Part shown: one piece after another, positions 45,850 through 54,684 of the stretch | Layout of the letters: the number at the start of each line of letters is the position of its first letter | Position numbering within the stretch: the first letter of the stretch is position 1 | NCBI RefSeq assembly: GCF_000193495.2 | Contig: NZ_AP023410.1 | Span: forward strand, 3,061,501 to 3,125,500 | Source: Acetobacter aceti NBRC 14818 | GTDB lineage: Bacteria > Pseudomonadota > Alphaproteobacteria > Acetobacterales > Acetobacteraceae | Direction: 5' to 3' | DNA length: 64,000 nucleotides | Translations under genes and position numbers: made by a program | The notes under the pieces: generated by a model | Told to the model about the DNA's origin: nothing | What the model saw: only the letters and a program-made list of their open reading frames with translations | The model's database searches: none

Positions 45850-48057
45850 ATGCTTGATCGACCACTGGATTGCACTTTCGAGCAGCCAAGAGCTGAACCG
45901 CCTCCAGTAGCCGTAGGGGCGTATGGCCTCACAATGCGTTATCTGTCGATGGGGTGGCGGCACCGTTATCTGTTCAGCACTGTCGCCTTGGGGATTTTTC
46001 TTCTGGGTGCAGTGGCGGTGCTGTCACTGAAGCGTTCTTTTATGGCCCCTGCAACCGTGGTTGTCACAACGCATGTTGTGGACCCGATGGCGCAGTCATC
46101 AGATGCAAGCCAGTCTATTGAAGATGATGAACCTGCCACACAGTCAGCATTAATTGCCTCACGAGATGTAGCAGCCCTGGTTCTGAAGGAGCTTCCGCCG
46201 CCGCCTGCGCCGGTATCGCATAACTGGCATCATTTTCTGTGTGAACATGGTGTCAGACTGGGATGCGCTGCCGGGACGGAAACAGCAAGCAATAGTGCTG
46301 GAGTCATTGATCGCCAGATTGATGGCCTTCTGGCTAGTGTAACGGTGGAGCCGGTGCCAAGATCCCGTATTCTTACGGTGACGGCAAAAGCCGATACAGG
46401 TGAACGGGCGGCGGCTGTGGCAAATGCGTTTGTCACCAACTACCAGAAGCTGGCGTTGAATCAGCAACGAAGCGATCTGCAGCGTGAAGCGGAATGGCTG
46501 GATGACCGGACTACGGCGCTTCGTCAGCGCTGGCTGGAAGCAGAGGGGGCCGCCAGCGCCTATAATGTCCAGCATGCCCTGGTCAACACTACGGGCGGAT
46601 CACCGCTTGTCGAACATCAGATCTCCGACATGGCGGTCAGTCTGGGGCAGGCGCAGACGCGTTACGCGGCTGCCCAAGCGCGGGTATCCACCTTGAAAGC
46701 TGCCATACAGAGCGGTGATCCGCAGACACTTCTGTCTCTGGGTGAACAGCCTCTTGTGGTGGCGGCGGCGACGGCGCTGATGCAGGAAGAAAGTCAGAGG
46801 GCGCAGAAGAGCGCTTCTTTCGGTCCCAACCACCCAGACGTTATCGCTTTTGACAGACAGATTGCCAGCAGTCGTGCGAATCTGGCCGCCGCCACCCATA
46901 GGGCTCTCCTTTCGATCAATGGAGAACTTGCTTCTGCGCGGGCCGATGTTGACCAATTGACGTCAGATCTTGATCGTCTTCGCGTCCAGTCAGGCAAGCA
47001 GAGTGGCGCGCAGGCGGAATACCGCACCCTCGATCAGGAATCACAAAGCGCACGCAGCATATATGAGGCTTTTCTTGAGCGGGCCAAGCAACTGACGGAT
47101 CGCGTCGCTCTTCTTCAGCCACCCATCATGTTTGTCTCACATGCAGCGGTTCCGGCAACGGCTACTTTTCCCAATCGCAAGAAGCTGATGATGGGCGTGA
47201 TTGTCCTTGCTCTTGTTGGTGGCGTGGGTGCGGTCGCGCTGCGGATTTTCTTTTCGTCAGGCTTCACTGATCTGGATGAATTCAGGGGCTTTGGCGGTAT
47301 GCCTTTGCTGGCTGTTTTTCCTCGGATACAGGCGGGTCGGAAAAAATCTCCCGTCGATCTTATGCGGGACCATCCATTCTCTATGCCCGCGGAAGCTGTG
47401 AGGCAGCTGGGAGCTCAGCTTTCCATGGCCAGTGGTGGATCGCGTAGTGGCGATGCGAGGATTGTCGCGATAACCTCGGCACTCCCTGGCGATGGAAAGA
47501 TGACGCTGGCTTCATGGCTCGCTGCAGCCACAGAGGAAGCTGGCGAAACGGCCTTGGTCATTGATACCGATTTCAGTCGCCGCGTTGGCCTTGATCGAAA
47601 TAAGGCAGGTGGTTCTCTTGGGCTTTCAGATGTTCTGCAGGGAAAAGTCGCAGCCCGGAACGTCATTGTGCGGGATCAAGGCCGAGGCTGTGATGTCATG
47701 TCCGCCGGCACACCGCGTGGCTATATCTTCGACCGGGCCGAGATTTCACAATTGCAGGATCTGTTTCGTGATCTTTCCCGCTCTTATCGTGTAATCGTTC
47801 TTGTTACGCCGCCATTGGGTGTGACAGCTGGAGGTCTGTCGATGGCTTCTGTGGCGGATCAGACGCTTTTTGTCTGTCGCTGGGGACGCACGTCTCGAGA
47901 AACAACGGCTGCATGTATTGAGCGTCTAAGGCTTTATGGAGCCAGACTGTCAGGGTTTGTTGTGACAGGCACTGACAGTGGATCCTTCAATCTTCTTTGC
48001 GGCGCTCAGTTGACCCGACAGGAAACCCGCCTGATCGCCCATCGGCGTCAAGCGTGA
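45850..48057 (+). CDS. Wzc/GumC-like polysaccharide co-polymerase with degenerate kinase domain
   Basis: A 735-residue inner membrane protein controlling polysaccharide chain length and export. A Wzz domain lies between helices at about 38-58 and 442-465, with long coiled coils in the periplasm. The cytosolic part resembles a bacterial tyrosine kinase but is damaged: the P-loop reads GDGK550-M551-T, the usual Walker A Ser/Thr being Met; the Walker B aspartate position is Val652 (VIVLVTPP); and the C-terminus (RLIAHRRQA) has no tyrosine cluster. Walker A-prime VIDTD is kept. The protein therefore probably works without autophosphorylation, as GumC does. Confidence 0.9.
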   Translation: MLDRPLDCTFEQPRAEPPPVAVGAYGLTMRYLSMGWRHRYLFSTVALGIFLLGAVAVLSLKRSFMAPATVVVTTHVVDPMAQSSDASQSIEDDEPATQSALIASRDVAALVLKELPPPPAPVSHNWHHFLCEHGVRLGCAAGTETASNSAGVIDRQIDGLLASVTVEPVPRSRILTVTAKADTGERAAAVANAFVTNYQKLALNQQRSDLQREAEWLDDRTTALRQRWLEAEGAASAYNVQHALVNTTGGSPLVEHQISDMAVSLGQAQTRYAAAQARVSTLKAAIQSGDPQTLLSLGEQPLVVAAATALMQEESQRAQKSASFGPNHPDVIAFDRQIASSRANLAAATHRALLSINGELASARADVDQLTSDLDRLRVQSGKQSGAQAEYRTLDQESQSARSIYEAFLERAKQLTDRVALLQPPIMFVSHAAVPATATFPNRKKLMMGVIVLALVGGVGAVALRIFFSSGFTDLDEFRGFGGMPLLAVFPRIQAGRKKSPVDLMRDHPFSMPAEAVRQLGAQLSMASGGSRSGDARIVAITSALPGDGKMTLASWLAAATEEAGETALVIDTDFSRRVGLDRNKAGGSLGLSDVLQGKVAARNVIVRDQGRGCDVMSAGTPRGYIFDRAEISQLQDLFRDLSRSYRVIVLVTPPLGVTAGGLSMASVADQTLFVCRWGRTSRETTAACIERLRLYGARLSGFVVTGTDSGSFNLLCGAQLTRQETRLIAHRRQA

Positions 48058-48070
48058 AAGACGTTACTGC

Positions 48071-49204
48071 GTGAAAATTATTCATGTTGTGAGACAATTC
48101 AGTCCCTCAGTGGGAGGGCTGGAAGATTCTGTTCTGAGCGTTGCTTTTGAACAAAGGGCTATGGGCATTGACGCTCAGGTCATCACACTGAACACAGTGT
48201 TTAACAGGGAGGGGGTACTGCCGCCTCGTGAATCCATACAGGGTATTCCGGTCACGCGGATTCCTTGGTGTGGGTCCTCACGGTATCCGCTGGCTCCCAG
48301 CGTGATTGCGCATATCGGTGGGGCTGACCTCATTCATGTGCATGCAATTGATTTTTTCTTTGATTTCTTTGCACTGACAAAGTTTCTGGCCAGAAAGCCT
48401 CTTGTTGTTTCGACGCATGGTGGTTTTTTTCATAGTGGCGCTTATGCAAAGCTCAAGAAGCTATGGTTCGCAACGCTGACGCGGGCAAGCATCGCGGCAT
48501 ATGACAAAGTTGTGGCCTGCAGTCAGAATGATGCGGATATTTTTGCCAGCGTGGCAAAAGGTCGTCTGATTACCATTGAGAATGGGATCAATCAGTCGAA
48601 ATTTTCTGATGCGGCTTCAAAGACACCTGTTCGCACACTGATAAGCTTCGGAAGGTTTTCGCCGCATAAACGTCTTGATCGTTTGTTTGATCTTCTGGCG
48701 GAATTGAAAAAACAGAATTCGGAATGGAAGCTGATTATCGCTGGAAGACCTGCGGAACAGTCTGTTTCAGATCTGGGAAAAATTGCGAAACGTGTCGGCG
48801 TGCAGGATGCTGTAGAGTTTATCGCAGAGCCTTCCGATGAAGAGTTGCGTGCTGCTCTTGCTTTCGCCAGTTGGTTTGCAAGCTTTTCAGATCATGAAGG
48901 ATTTGGTCTGGCCGCAGTGGAAGCCATGTCGGCTGGTCTTATTCCGGTTCTCAGTGGGATAGCTCCGTTTCGTCGTCTTGTTGGGAAGACGGGTGCAGGG
49001 CTGTTGCTGGAAGAAAATGATATGGCAGGTCTGGCTGCTAAAATGGAAGCTCGGCAAACTGATTTTAAAACCATGGCGGATGCGAGAGCTTTTGCCATTG
49101 CAGGCGCTCGAAGCTACGACTGGAAGGATGTGGCTCGGCGGTACGTAGATGTGTATGCTGAGATTTTGCATGTGCCAATGATTTCGTCTGAACGTGTATC
49201 CTGA
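48071..49204 (+). CDS. glycosyltransferase family 4 protein
   Basis: A 377-residue GT-B retaining glycosyltransferase. The N-terminal domain has VRQFSPSVGGLEDSV and the C-terminal GT1 domain ISFGRFSPHKRLDRLFDLL and DHEGFGLAAVEAMSAGLIPV, the latter with the E-x7-E-like motif. GTG start 13 bases after the co-polymerase stop; no strong ribosome-binding site, so translation may be coupled. Base use becomes more AT-rich towards its end. It extends the repeat unit of the exopolysaccharide; the donor sugar is unknown. Confidence 0.88.
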   Translation: MKIIHVVRQFSPSVGGLEDSVLSVAFEQRAMGIDAQVITLNTVFNREGVLPPRESIQGIPVTRIPWCGSSRYPLAPSVIAHIGGADLIHVHAIDFFFDFFALTKFLARKPLVVSTHGGFFHSGAYAKLKKLWFATLTRASIAAYDKVVACSQNDADIFASVAKGRLITIENGINQSKFSDAASKTPVRTLISFGRFSPHKRLDRLFDLLAELKKQNSEWKLIIAGRPAEQSVSDLGKIAKRVGVQDAVEFIAEPSDEELRAALAFASWFASFSDHEGFGLAAVEAMSAGLIPVLSGIAPFRRLVGKTGAGLLLEENDMAGLAAKMEARQTDFKTMADARAFAIAGARSYDWKDVARRYVDVYAEILHVPMISSERVS

Positions 49205-49206
49205 AT

Positions 49207-50571
49207 ATGATTTCCAAACTCCGATGCCGAAATGAAAATAAAAGGAAAATAAAGCTTTTATTTAATATACTGTTGTTTTTTATACTGGCATGGACGGTTC
49301 TATGTGTCCCGGTTGCACAGGCTCAGCTTGCTCAGCAATATTTTCCAAGTGAATTGCCAGGTTATTCTGCAGATTCGACAGGGAATGTTTCTCTGAGAGA
49401 AGTTGTACAGCATAGACACACTGGTATCCCTGTTGGAGCTTATATCCTGAAGCCTACGGCATCTCAACAGTTCGGTTATAGAACGAGTATTCTGGGTGCT
49501 CCTCATACTTCTAGTGCTTCGCTCGTTACGTCGGCCGGACTAGGCGTGAATTCGAACTGGTCAAGACATGCTATTGGAGCGTCCATGTCAGTAACGAATC
49601 AGGCTTATCCATCAATAAGCGCTGCTAATTACACAGACTGGTCTGCTGCTGCGGGAGGGATGCTTAATCTTCGGCGTGACATGCTGTCTCTAGGGTATAC
49701 TCATTCTCTGAGACATTTATCCGCAACGGATTTAGGTAACTTCGGAGTTGGTTACCCTGTGCCTTACAGCACAGACGATGTAAGGATGAGCTATCACAAA
49801 AATTGGACACGCTTCGCCCTTATTCCAACTGCTTCATACGACAATTATTCTTTTGGGCAGAGTCAGGGGAATTTACCAGCAGCTTCACGAAATCTAGGTT
49901 CTTTGAGTCATCAGTTGGAAATGCAAGTGCTTCAAGGACGTTTCGAAATTTCTAAAAGTAATGCACTCGTAGCGGTCTTGCGGGGATCTGAAGCGCAATT
50001 CACTCCTCATGCTGGACAATTGTCAAATGATTATGTCAGTGGAGGCGGTTTTGTAGGTATTGATCTTCGTGCTGATCCTGTTTTGCAGTATCGTTTGTTG
50101 GCAGGAGGAGAAACGCGTCGTTTTACACGGGGAGGAGGTAACCCTGTTACGACGCCAACAGCAGAAGCGCAGATATTATGGATGCCGGATAAACTGAATA
50201 CCTTGACATTTTCTGGTCAGAGGGGGTTGTTTGACCCGACTTCTCCTTTTTCACGTAATCAGGTGATGTCAAGTGCTCAAATTATTTGGGATCGTGAGTT
50301 GAGAAAGGATGTATTTTTCCATGGAGGCGTGTCGTATGCGCGCACAGATTCTCGGTCATCTACTGCGGGAACTAGATCACGACAACAAAATCAGATCGGC
50401 TTCCGAGCTGCGTTGGATTGGCAATTTACACGCGATATTAAATTCACTTTGAATTATAGTCATACTTCCAGTTACACAAAGCATGGCGTGCCGGCTGTGC
50501 TAGATAACGGTTTTTCTCATGCCACATTCACAAACAATTCCATAACGTTTGGTGTGGCTTTTGCGCGTTAA
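49207..50571 (+). CDS. outer membrane beta-barrel protein of exopolysaccharide cluster
   Basis: A 454-residue exported protein starting 2 bases after the glycosyltransferase stop. After a signal peptide (ending PVAQAQ) the sequence alternates polar and hydrophobic residues in strand pairs, as in FHGGVSYARTDSRSS and FTLNYSHTSSYTK, and ends in FGVAFAR. It resembles outer membrane barrel proteins of the putative BBP2_2 type found in other exopolysaccharide clusters. A role in export or anchoring of the polymer is inferred. Its codon use is much more AT-rich than that of most genes here, suggesting separate origin. Confidence 0.78.
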   Translation: MISKLRCRNENKRKIKLLFNILLFFILAWTVLCVPVAQAQLAQQYFPSELPGYSADSTGNVSLREVVQHRHTGIPVGAYILKPTASQQFGYRTSILGAPHTSSASLVTSAGLGVNSNWSRHAIGASMSVTNQAYPSISAANYTDWSAAAGGMLNLRRDMLSLGYTHSLRHLSATDLGNFGVGYPVPYSTDDVRMSYHKNWTRFALIPTASYDNYSFGQSQGNLPAASRNLGSLSHQLEMQVLQGRFEISKSNALVAVLRGSEAQFTPHAGQLSNDYVSGGGFVGIDLRADPVLQYRLLAGGETRRFTRGGGNPVTTPTAEAQILWMPDKLNTLTFSGQRGLFDPTSPFSRNQVMSSAQIIWDRELRKDVFFHGGVSYARTDSRSSTAGTRSRQQNQIGFRAALDWQFTRDIKFTLNYSHTSSYTKHGVPAVLDNGFSHATFTNNSITFGVAFAR

Positions 50572-50633
50572 TCGACTGCTACAGTCGGTTTGATTCTTTC
50601 CTTCTTCTCTCTGCAATGGAGTGCGATTACAGA

Positions 50634-51209
50634 ATGTCGACAAGTCTCATACAGCGCTTTGTGTTGGTCGGCATATCTGGCCTGCTTTTGGCCGCATGTT
50701 CTCCAACACATGGATTGAAACCGATCCCTCCCGTGACTGGCTCCTATCATCTGGGAGCCGGAGATCAGATCCGGATTCTGACATATAATGACCCTCAATT
50801 AAGTAATTCATTTTCTGTCAGTGATGCAGGGACGATAGCGTTTCCTTTATTGGGAACTGTTACAGCAGCCGGCCAGACACCATCGGACTTTGCTACGTTT
50901 CTGGGCAATCAACTGGGAACACGTGGTCTATTGCACAAACCAAGTGTTTCAGTGGAGGTGATGCAATACAGGCCGGTATTTGTTCTTGGAGAGGTACAGA
51001 AACCCGGTCAATATAACTATCTTCCTGGAATGACCATGGAGACAGTGGTGGCACTTGCTGGGGGATATACCTATCGAGCCATAAAAAATCCGGCGAGTGT
51101 GGTTCGAACAGAAGGAACCCCAGATGGTCGTCCGATGAAGGGCAAGATTTCGGAAGAGACTTATCTCGCCCCGGGTGATGTTATTACAATCTATGAACGG
51201 TTTTTCTGA
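50634..51209 (+). CDS. polysaccharide export lipoprotein (Wza/GumB-like)
   Basis: A 191-residue outer membrane lipoprotein with lipobox LAAC (GISGLLLAACSP). It contains the polysaccharide export domain (YHLGAGDQIRILTYNDPQLSNSF, VSDAGTIAFPLLGTV) and a SLBB domain (VFVLGEVQKPGQYNYLPGMTMETVVALAGGY). It forms the export channel with the Wzc-like protein. It is short compared with Wza and close to GumB. The start at 50634 gives a clean signal peptide; an ATG 18 bases upstream is possible. Last gene of the cluster. Confidence 0.92.
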   Translation: MSTSLIQRFVLVGISGLLLAACSPTHGLKPIPPVTGSYHLGAGDQIRILTYNDPQLSNSFSVSDAGTIAFPLLGTVTAAGQTPSDFATFLGNQLGTRGLLHKPSVSVEVMQYRPVFVLGEVQKPGQYNYLPGMTMETVVALAGGYTYRAIKNPASVVRTEGTPDGRPMKGKISEETYLAPGDVITIYERFF

Positions 51210-51709
51210 CTATGAATGTTTTTCTGAAGCATTCATCATGAAATGAAGTTGCCGAATTGATAAACTGATGACTTCGTCTTGTGCGTTCTGCGGGCATACG
51301 GATTGATACCACGTTGTCCCTGTTGCCTATCGTCACACGGAGCATTCTGTTGCATGAAAATGAGCACACATGAATTTTGAAAGTGCAGCTTTTCGGGCCA
51401 GTAAATTTACTGACTTACCCTACAGTTAGATGCAGTCAGGCAGGTTAGCCTTGGCTATCGCATGTAATATGAAGTTTTGAATTTGGCTCTTCCATGTTCT
51501 GTCGACATGTTGGGGAAATGTCTTCTTTGAGAAGAGGCGCTGCGGTTCAGTATGCTTTGAGGTGTTATAAACTGTATAATTTTTATGCATTTATTTGAAT
51601 TGGGAATGCTGATTTTTTTCTGATCCAGAAATGAAGGAGGTTGTGCTTTTTGTTTTAACCTCTCTTTTGTCACTAACGCTGCCATCCCTCTTATAATAAC
51701 CTTTGTATA

Positions 51710-51740
51710 TTACATACATATCAAATTGATATGTATGTAA
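51710..51740. repeat. perfect 31-bp AT-rich palindrome
   Basis: Arms TTACATACATATCAA and TTGATATGTATGTAA are perfectly complementary around a single central A. There is only a short T stretch after it, so it is a poor terminator. It could be an operator, a cruciform or a nucleoid-protein site in the AT-rich region near gapR. Confidence 0.85.
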
Positions 51741-51800
51741 ATTTTGTATATATGTGGAATTATACAGTAATTCTTCATATTATGGGAGTTGTTGACCTGA

Positions 51801-51833
51801 AAAAAATACCAGCAATAGCTTTTTCGTGCTGGT
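51801..51833 (-). terminator. minus-strand intrinsic terminator
   Basis: ACCAGCA (51808-51814) and TGCTGGT (51827-51833) form a 7-bp stem. Read on the minus strand it is followed by TATTTTTT. It lies 130 bases downstream of the small membrane protein gene on that strand. Confidence 0.65.
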
Positions 51834-51963
51834 CTTCAAACCGTACAGCGGATATTTAATAGATTGAAGCAATGCTGACATATTGTCACATGCTATAGCA
51901 GGCATGAAAAGCTCTATGGCTTTCTCGATTTCGTACCCATCAAGCTGTGACTACCATCTTTTG

Positions 51964-52167
51964 TCAATGGAACCTACTTACAAACCATACGACACCGACC
52001 CAGAATGGCATGGAGAAGGCAGCACCGACAGCGATGCCTTTAAAGGCTGACGCGTGCGAGATTTCTCTCTTTGAAGAGTTTGATTGCGTCAGAAACTCGA
52101 CAGGTGTGTCCTGCCGACTTTGTGGTCCCCATATTGGTAGCGGGAGCGTGTTTTTGGACGAACTCAT
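51964..52167 (-). CDS. small predicted membrane protein
   Basis: A 67-residue protein with a polar N-terminus (MSSSKNTLPLPIWGPQS) and one C-terminal membrane helix (about 43-64, FKGIAVGAAFSMPFWVGVVW) ending in FVSRFH. It is supported by its helix, by a downstream terminator on the same strand and by codon use closer to coding than the surroundings. The ribosome-binding site is weak. A longer frame on the opposite strand covers the same bases but is Cys-rich without family features. Function unknown. Confidence 0.5.
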   Translation of the reverse strand: MSSSKNTLPLPIWGPQSRQDTPVEFLTQSNSSKREISHASAFKGIAVGAAFSMPFWVGVVWFVSRFH

Positions 52168-52467
52168 GCCTATGTCTCTGCGAAAAAAAGTGTGCTTTTG
52201 TCTAAATAACGAAACATTTGTTAATAACGAGTTAAGTGGCAGTCGAATTTAACGACACGTATTTATAGAGCCCCTGATTTCTGGAGAATTTTTTTAGAAA
52301 TATTATCCTATATTCAGAGAGATTTTTTGTTTCTTTCAAAGTATTTTAAATGAAATACAAGAATATATTTATTGAAAAATGATAATTGTTTTTATATATT
52401 TAAATTCCTATGCCTGATATATTTTGAAATTACAAGCATAGGATTGTTTTTTTATTGAAAGGGAATA
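52168..52467. other. AT-rich spacer with hairpin before gapR 3' end
   Basis: No gene is supported. CCTATGC (52407-52413) and GCATAGG (52436-52442) form a stem followed on the plus strand by ATTGTTTTTTT. It could stop rightward transcripts before they run antisense into the gapR gene. The rest is runs of A and T. Confidence 0.45.
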
Positions 52468-52779
52468 TTACATTCCAAGGGCTCTTTTGTAGATATCAAG
52501 CAGTGTTTCCTGCTCTTCAATTTCAGAAGGCTCTTTTTTCCTCAATCGTAAAATCTGTTTGATGGTCGCCACATCAAATCCTGCAGATTTTGCCTCGCTG
52601 AAAATATCTTTAATATCCCCGGCCAGAGCTTTGCGCTCTTCTTCAAGACGTTCCACCCGCTCGATGATGCTTCTCAGCCGGTCTGCAGCAATACCACCTA
52701 CGTTTGATTCCGGATCAGCAGCCTGGCGAGCGCGGCTGGCGGCAGCATCGTCATCAATATCAAAAGGGACGTCAGACAT
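52468..52779 (-). CDS. gapR: GapR-family (DUF2312/UPF0335) DNA-binding protein
   Basis: A 103-residue protein matching the alphaproteobacterial DUF2312 family. The core is GIAADRLRSIIERVERLEEERKA followed by IKDIFSEAKSAGFDVATIKQILRLRKK and LLDIYKRALGM. In Caulobacter, GapR clamps overtwisted AT-rich DNA ahead of moving polymerases and helps topoisomerases. The N-terminal 25 residues are acidic and extra. It is divergent from zwf and stands beside the most AT-rich part of the window. Confidence 0.92.
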   Translation of the reverse strand: MSDVPFDIDDDAAASRARQAADPESNVGGIAADRLRSIIERVERLEEERKALAGDIKDIFSEAKSAGFDVATIKQILRLRKKEPSEIEEQETLLDIYKRALGM

Positions 52780-53163
52780 GGTTTCCTCTAGAGTTTCCGT
52801 GGATCGAAGCGGCTGAATAGCCGCAGATAGCGGCCCTTATATGGTCAGTCGGCAGGGGACGGTAGTCCGTAATTAGGGTGTTATAAGGGCTGGTATCGCA
52901 TAACTTTATGTTTTAAAAAGAAAAAATAGTGATAAAGTCTTTCTCGGCGCCTGAAATTCCTCTCCATGAGCACAGGATAATGTTTCTTTAAGAATGATGT
53001 ACAGGGACTGTTTGGAGCTTTCAGAGGATTGCTTTCGTTGTGATTTGCTGGTCAATCTGAGGCCAATAAACTCTCATGAATGAACCTGGGAGGGGCTGGC
53101 CTGTTGTCCTTGTTTGAGTGCGTAGGCGCACATCATGGATGATGGAATGTAATGGAGGTCGCT
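52780..53163. other. divergent spacer between gapR and zwf
   Basis: A 384-bp spacer with no gene. A small hairpin CGGCT/AGCCG with a GAAT loop is near 52810-52823. Both promoters must be here. GGAGG at 53154-53158 is the ribosome-binding site used by zwf. Confidence 0.4.
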
Positions 53164-54684
53164 ATGCCGCTACGGATGGATGCTACTGGCTCATCCAGCA
53201 AGATTCACGCCGGTGGAAAGCGGGACAATTCGGGTGCTGTTGCCTTCGATTTTGTTATCGTCGGAGCGACCGGCGATCTGACCATGCGTAAGCTCCTTCC
53301 CGCTTTTTATGAGTGTTTCCGGCGCAGGCAGATCGAGAAAAGCACAAAAATTATCGGAGTCGCCCGTTCCGGATTGAGCGTCGAAGACTATCGGGCGCGC
53401 GCCCATGAGGCTCTGAAGGGTTTCGTTGCGACCTCCTCCTATGATGACGCCACAATCCAGGATTTTCTGGGGCTGGTGGAATATGTCTCGCTCGACATGT
53501 CGGATAAGGACGCGGACTGGACCGGGCTGAGAGCCCAGCTTTCCACGGAAAGGGACCGTCCGCGGGTCTTTTATGTAGCGACAGCTCCGAAACTCTATGT
53601 TCCGACCGCAGATGCAATTGCTCATAACGAGCTGATCACAGAAAGCAGCCGGATCGTTCTGGAAAAGCCGATCGGTACGGATCAGGCCACGGCAGCTGAG
53701 ATCAACGATGGTGTTGGTCAGCATTTCACGGAAGAGCAGATCTTTCGCATAGACCATTATCTCGGCAAGCAGACCGTGCAGAATATTCTGGCGCTGCGGT
53801 TCGCCAACCCGATCCTTGAACGTGTGTGGAACACAGATTCCATTGCTCATGTGCAGATTACCGCCGCCGAAACGGTGGGCGTGGGTAAGCGCGGACCATA
53901 TTATGATAGTGCAGGCGCCCTGCGCGACATGGTGCAGAATCATCTGCTGCAGGTGCTGAGCCTTGTTGCCATGGAGCCGCCAACGGCTTTTTCAGCCATG
54001 GATCTCAGAGATGAAAAGCTGAAGATCCTGCGGGCCCTGAAGCCGATGTCGGATCATGATATTGCGACTGATACCGTGCGCGCTCAGTATGGCGAGGGCC
54101 ATGTCAATGGCAAGCTGATTCCTGGATATCTGGATGATCTTGGCGCGCCGACGAGCACGACGGAAACCTATCTTGCCATAAGGGCGGAAATCCGGACTGC
54201 CCGCTGGGCCGGTGTGCCGTTCTATATCCGCACCGGCAAGCAGATGGCCCGCAAGGAAACGACGGTTGTCATCCAGTTCCGTCCGCAGCCGTGGGCTATT
54301 TTTACCGACAACCCCGAGCCCAGTCAGCTTGTGCTGCGCATCCAGCCGAATGAGGGTGTTTCCCTGTCCCTTGCCAGCAAGGATCCTGCATCGGAGCAAT
54401 ATCGACTCAGGGAAGCCGTGCTGGATGTGGATTATGTGAAGGCTTTCAACACCCGTTACCCGGATTCCTACGAGGATCTGCTGATGGCCGCCGTGCGTGG
54501 TGATCAGGTTCTGTTTATCCGACGGGATGAGGTCGAGGCATCTTGGCGCTGGATTGAGCCGATTCTTCATGGCTGGGAAGAGAACATCCGGCCTCTTGAA
54601 ATCTATCCTGCCGGAACGCAGGGACCGGCCTCGTCAGATGAGTTGCTGGCGCGCGACGGATTTGTCTGGAAAGAAAATACTTGA
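53164..54684 (+). CDS. zwf: glucose-6-phosphate 1-dehydrogenase
   Basis: A 506-residue enzyme that oxidises glucose-6-phosphate to 6-phosphogluconolactone with NADP(+), entering the pentose phosphate route, the main sugar pathway in acetic acid bacteria. The cofactor motif FVIVGATGDLTMRKLLPA, the active-site RIDHYLGKQTVQN and the EKPIGTD motif are all present. The ATG at 53164 is chosen because GGAGG is five bases before it; an ATG 12 bases upstream overlaps that site. The stop overlaps the next gene's start (TGATG). No pgl or gnd gene is adjacent. Confidence 0.97.
   Translation: MPLRMDATGSSSKIHAGGKRDNSGAVAFDFVIVGATGDLTMRKLLPAFYECFRRRQIEKSTKIIGVARSGLSVEDYRARAHEALKGFVATSSYDDATIQDFLGLVEYVSLDMSDKDADWTGLRAQLSTERDRPRVFYVATAPKLYVPTADAIAHNELITESSRIVLEKPIGTDQATAAEINDGVGQHFTEEQIFRIDHYLGKQTVQNILALRFANPILERVWNTDSIAHVQITAAETVGVGKRGPYYDSAGALRDMVQNHLLQVLSLVAMEPPTAFSAMDLRDEKLKILRALKPMSDHDIATDTVRAQYGEGHVNGKLIPGYLDDLGAPTSTTETYLAIRAEIRTARWAGVPFYIRTGKQMARKETTVVIQFRPQPWAIFTDNPEPSQLVLRIQPNEGVSLSLASKDPASEQYRLREAVLDVDYVKAFNTRYPDSYEDLLMAAVRGDQVLFIRRDEVEASWRWIEPILHGWEENIRPLEIYPAGTQGPASSDELLARDGFVWKENT

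Larger units (their letters stand above)
51210..51963. other. AT-rich spacer after the exopolysaccharide cluster
   Basis: A 750-bp stretch, strongly AT-rich, with no well-supported gene. It holds a weak hairpin (ATGAATG/CATTCAT, 51212-51236), a perfect 31-bp palindrome (51710-51740) and a minus-strand terminator (51801-51833). Short frames on both strands lack family-like sequence. Confidence 0.5.

Noticed and set aside
51455..51685. 76-codon frame on the minus strand in the AT-rich spacer
   Set aside because: No helix, motif or terminator, and the only Shine-Dalgarno-like bases touch the ATG directly. Not enough to call a gene.
51947..52252. 101-codon frame on the plus strand
   Set aside because: Overlaps the better supported small membrane protein; Cys-rich, no signal or family features.
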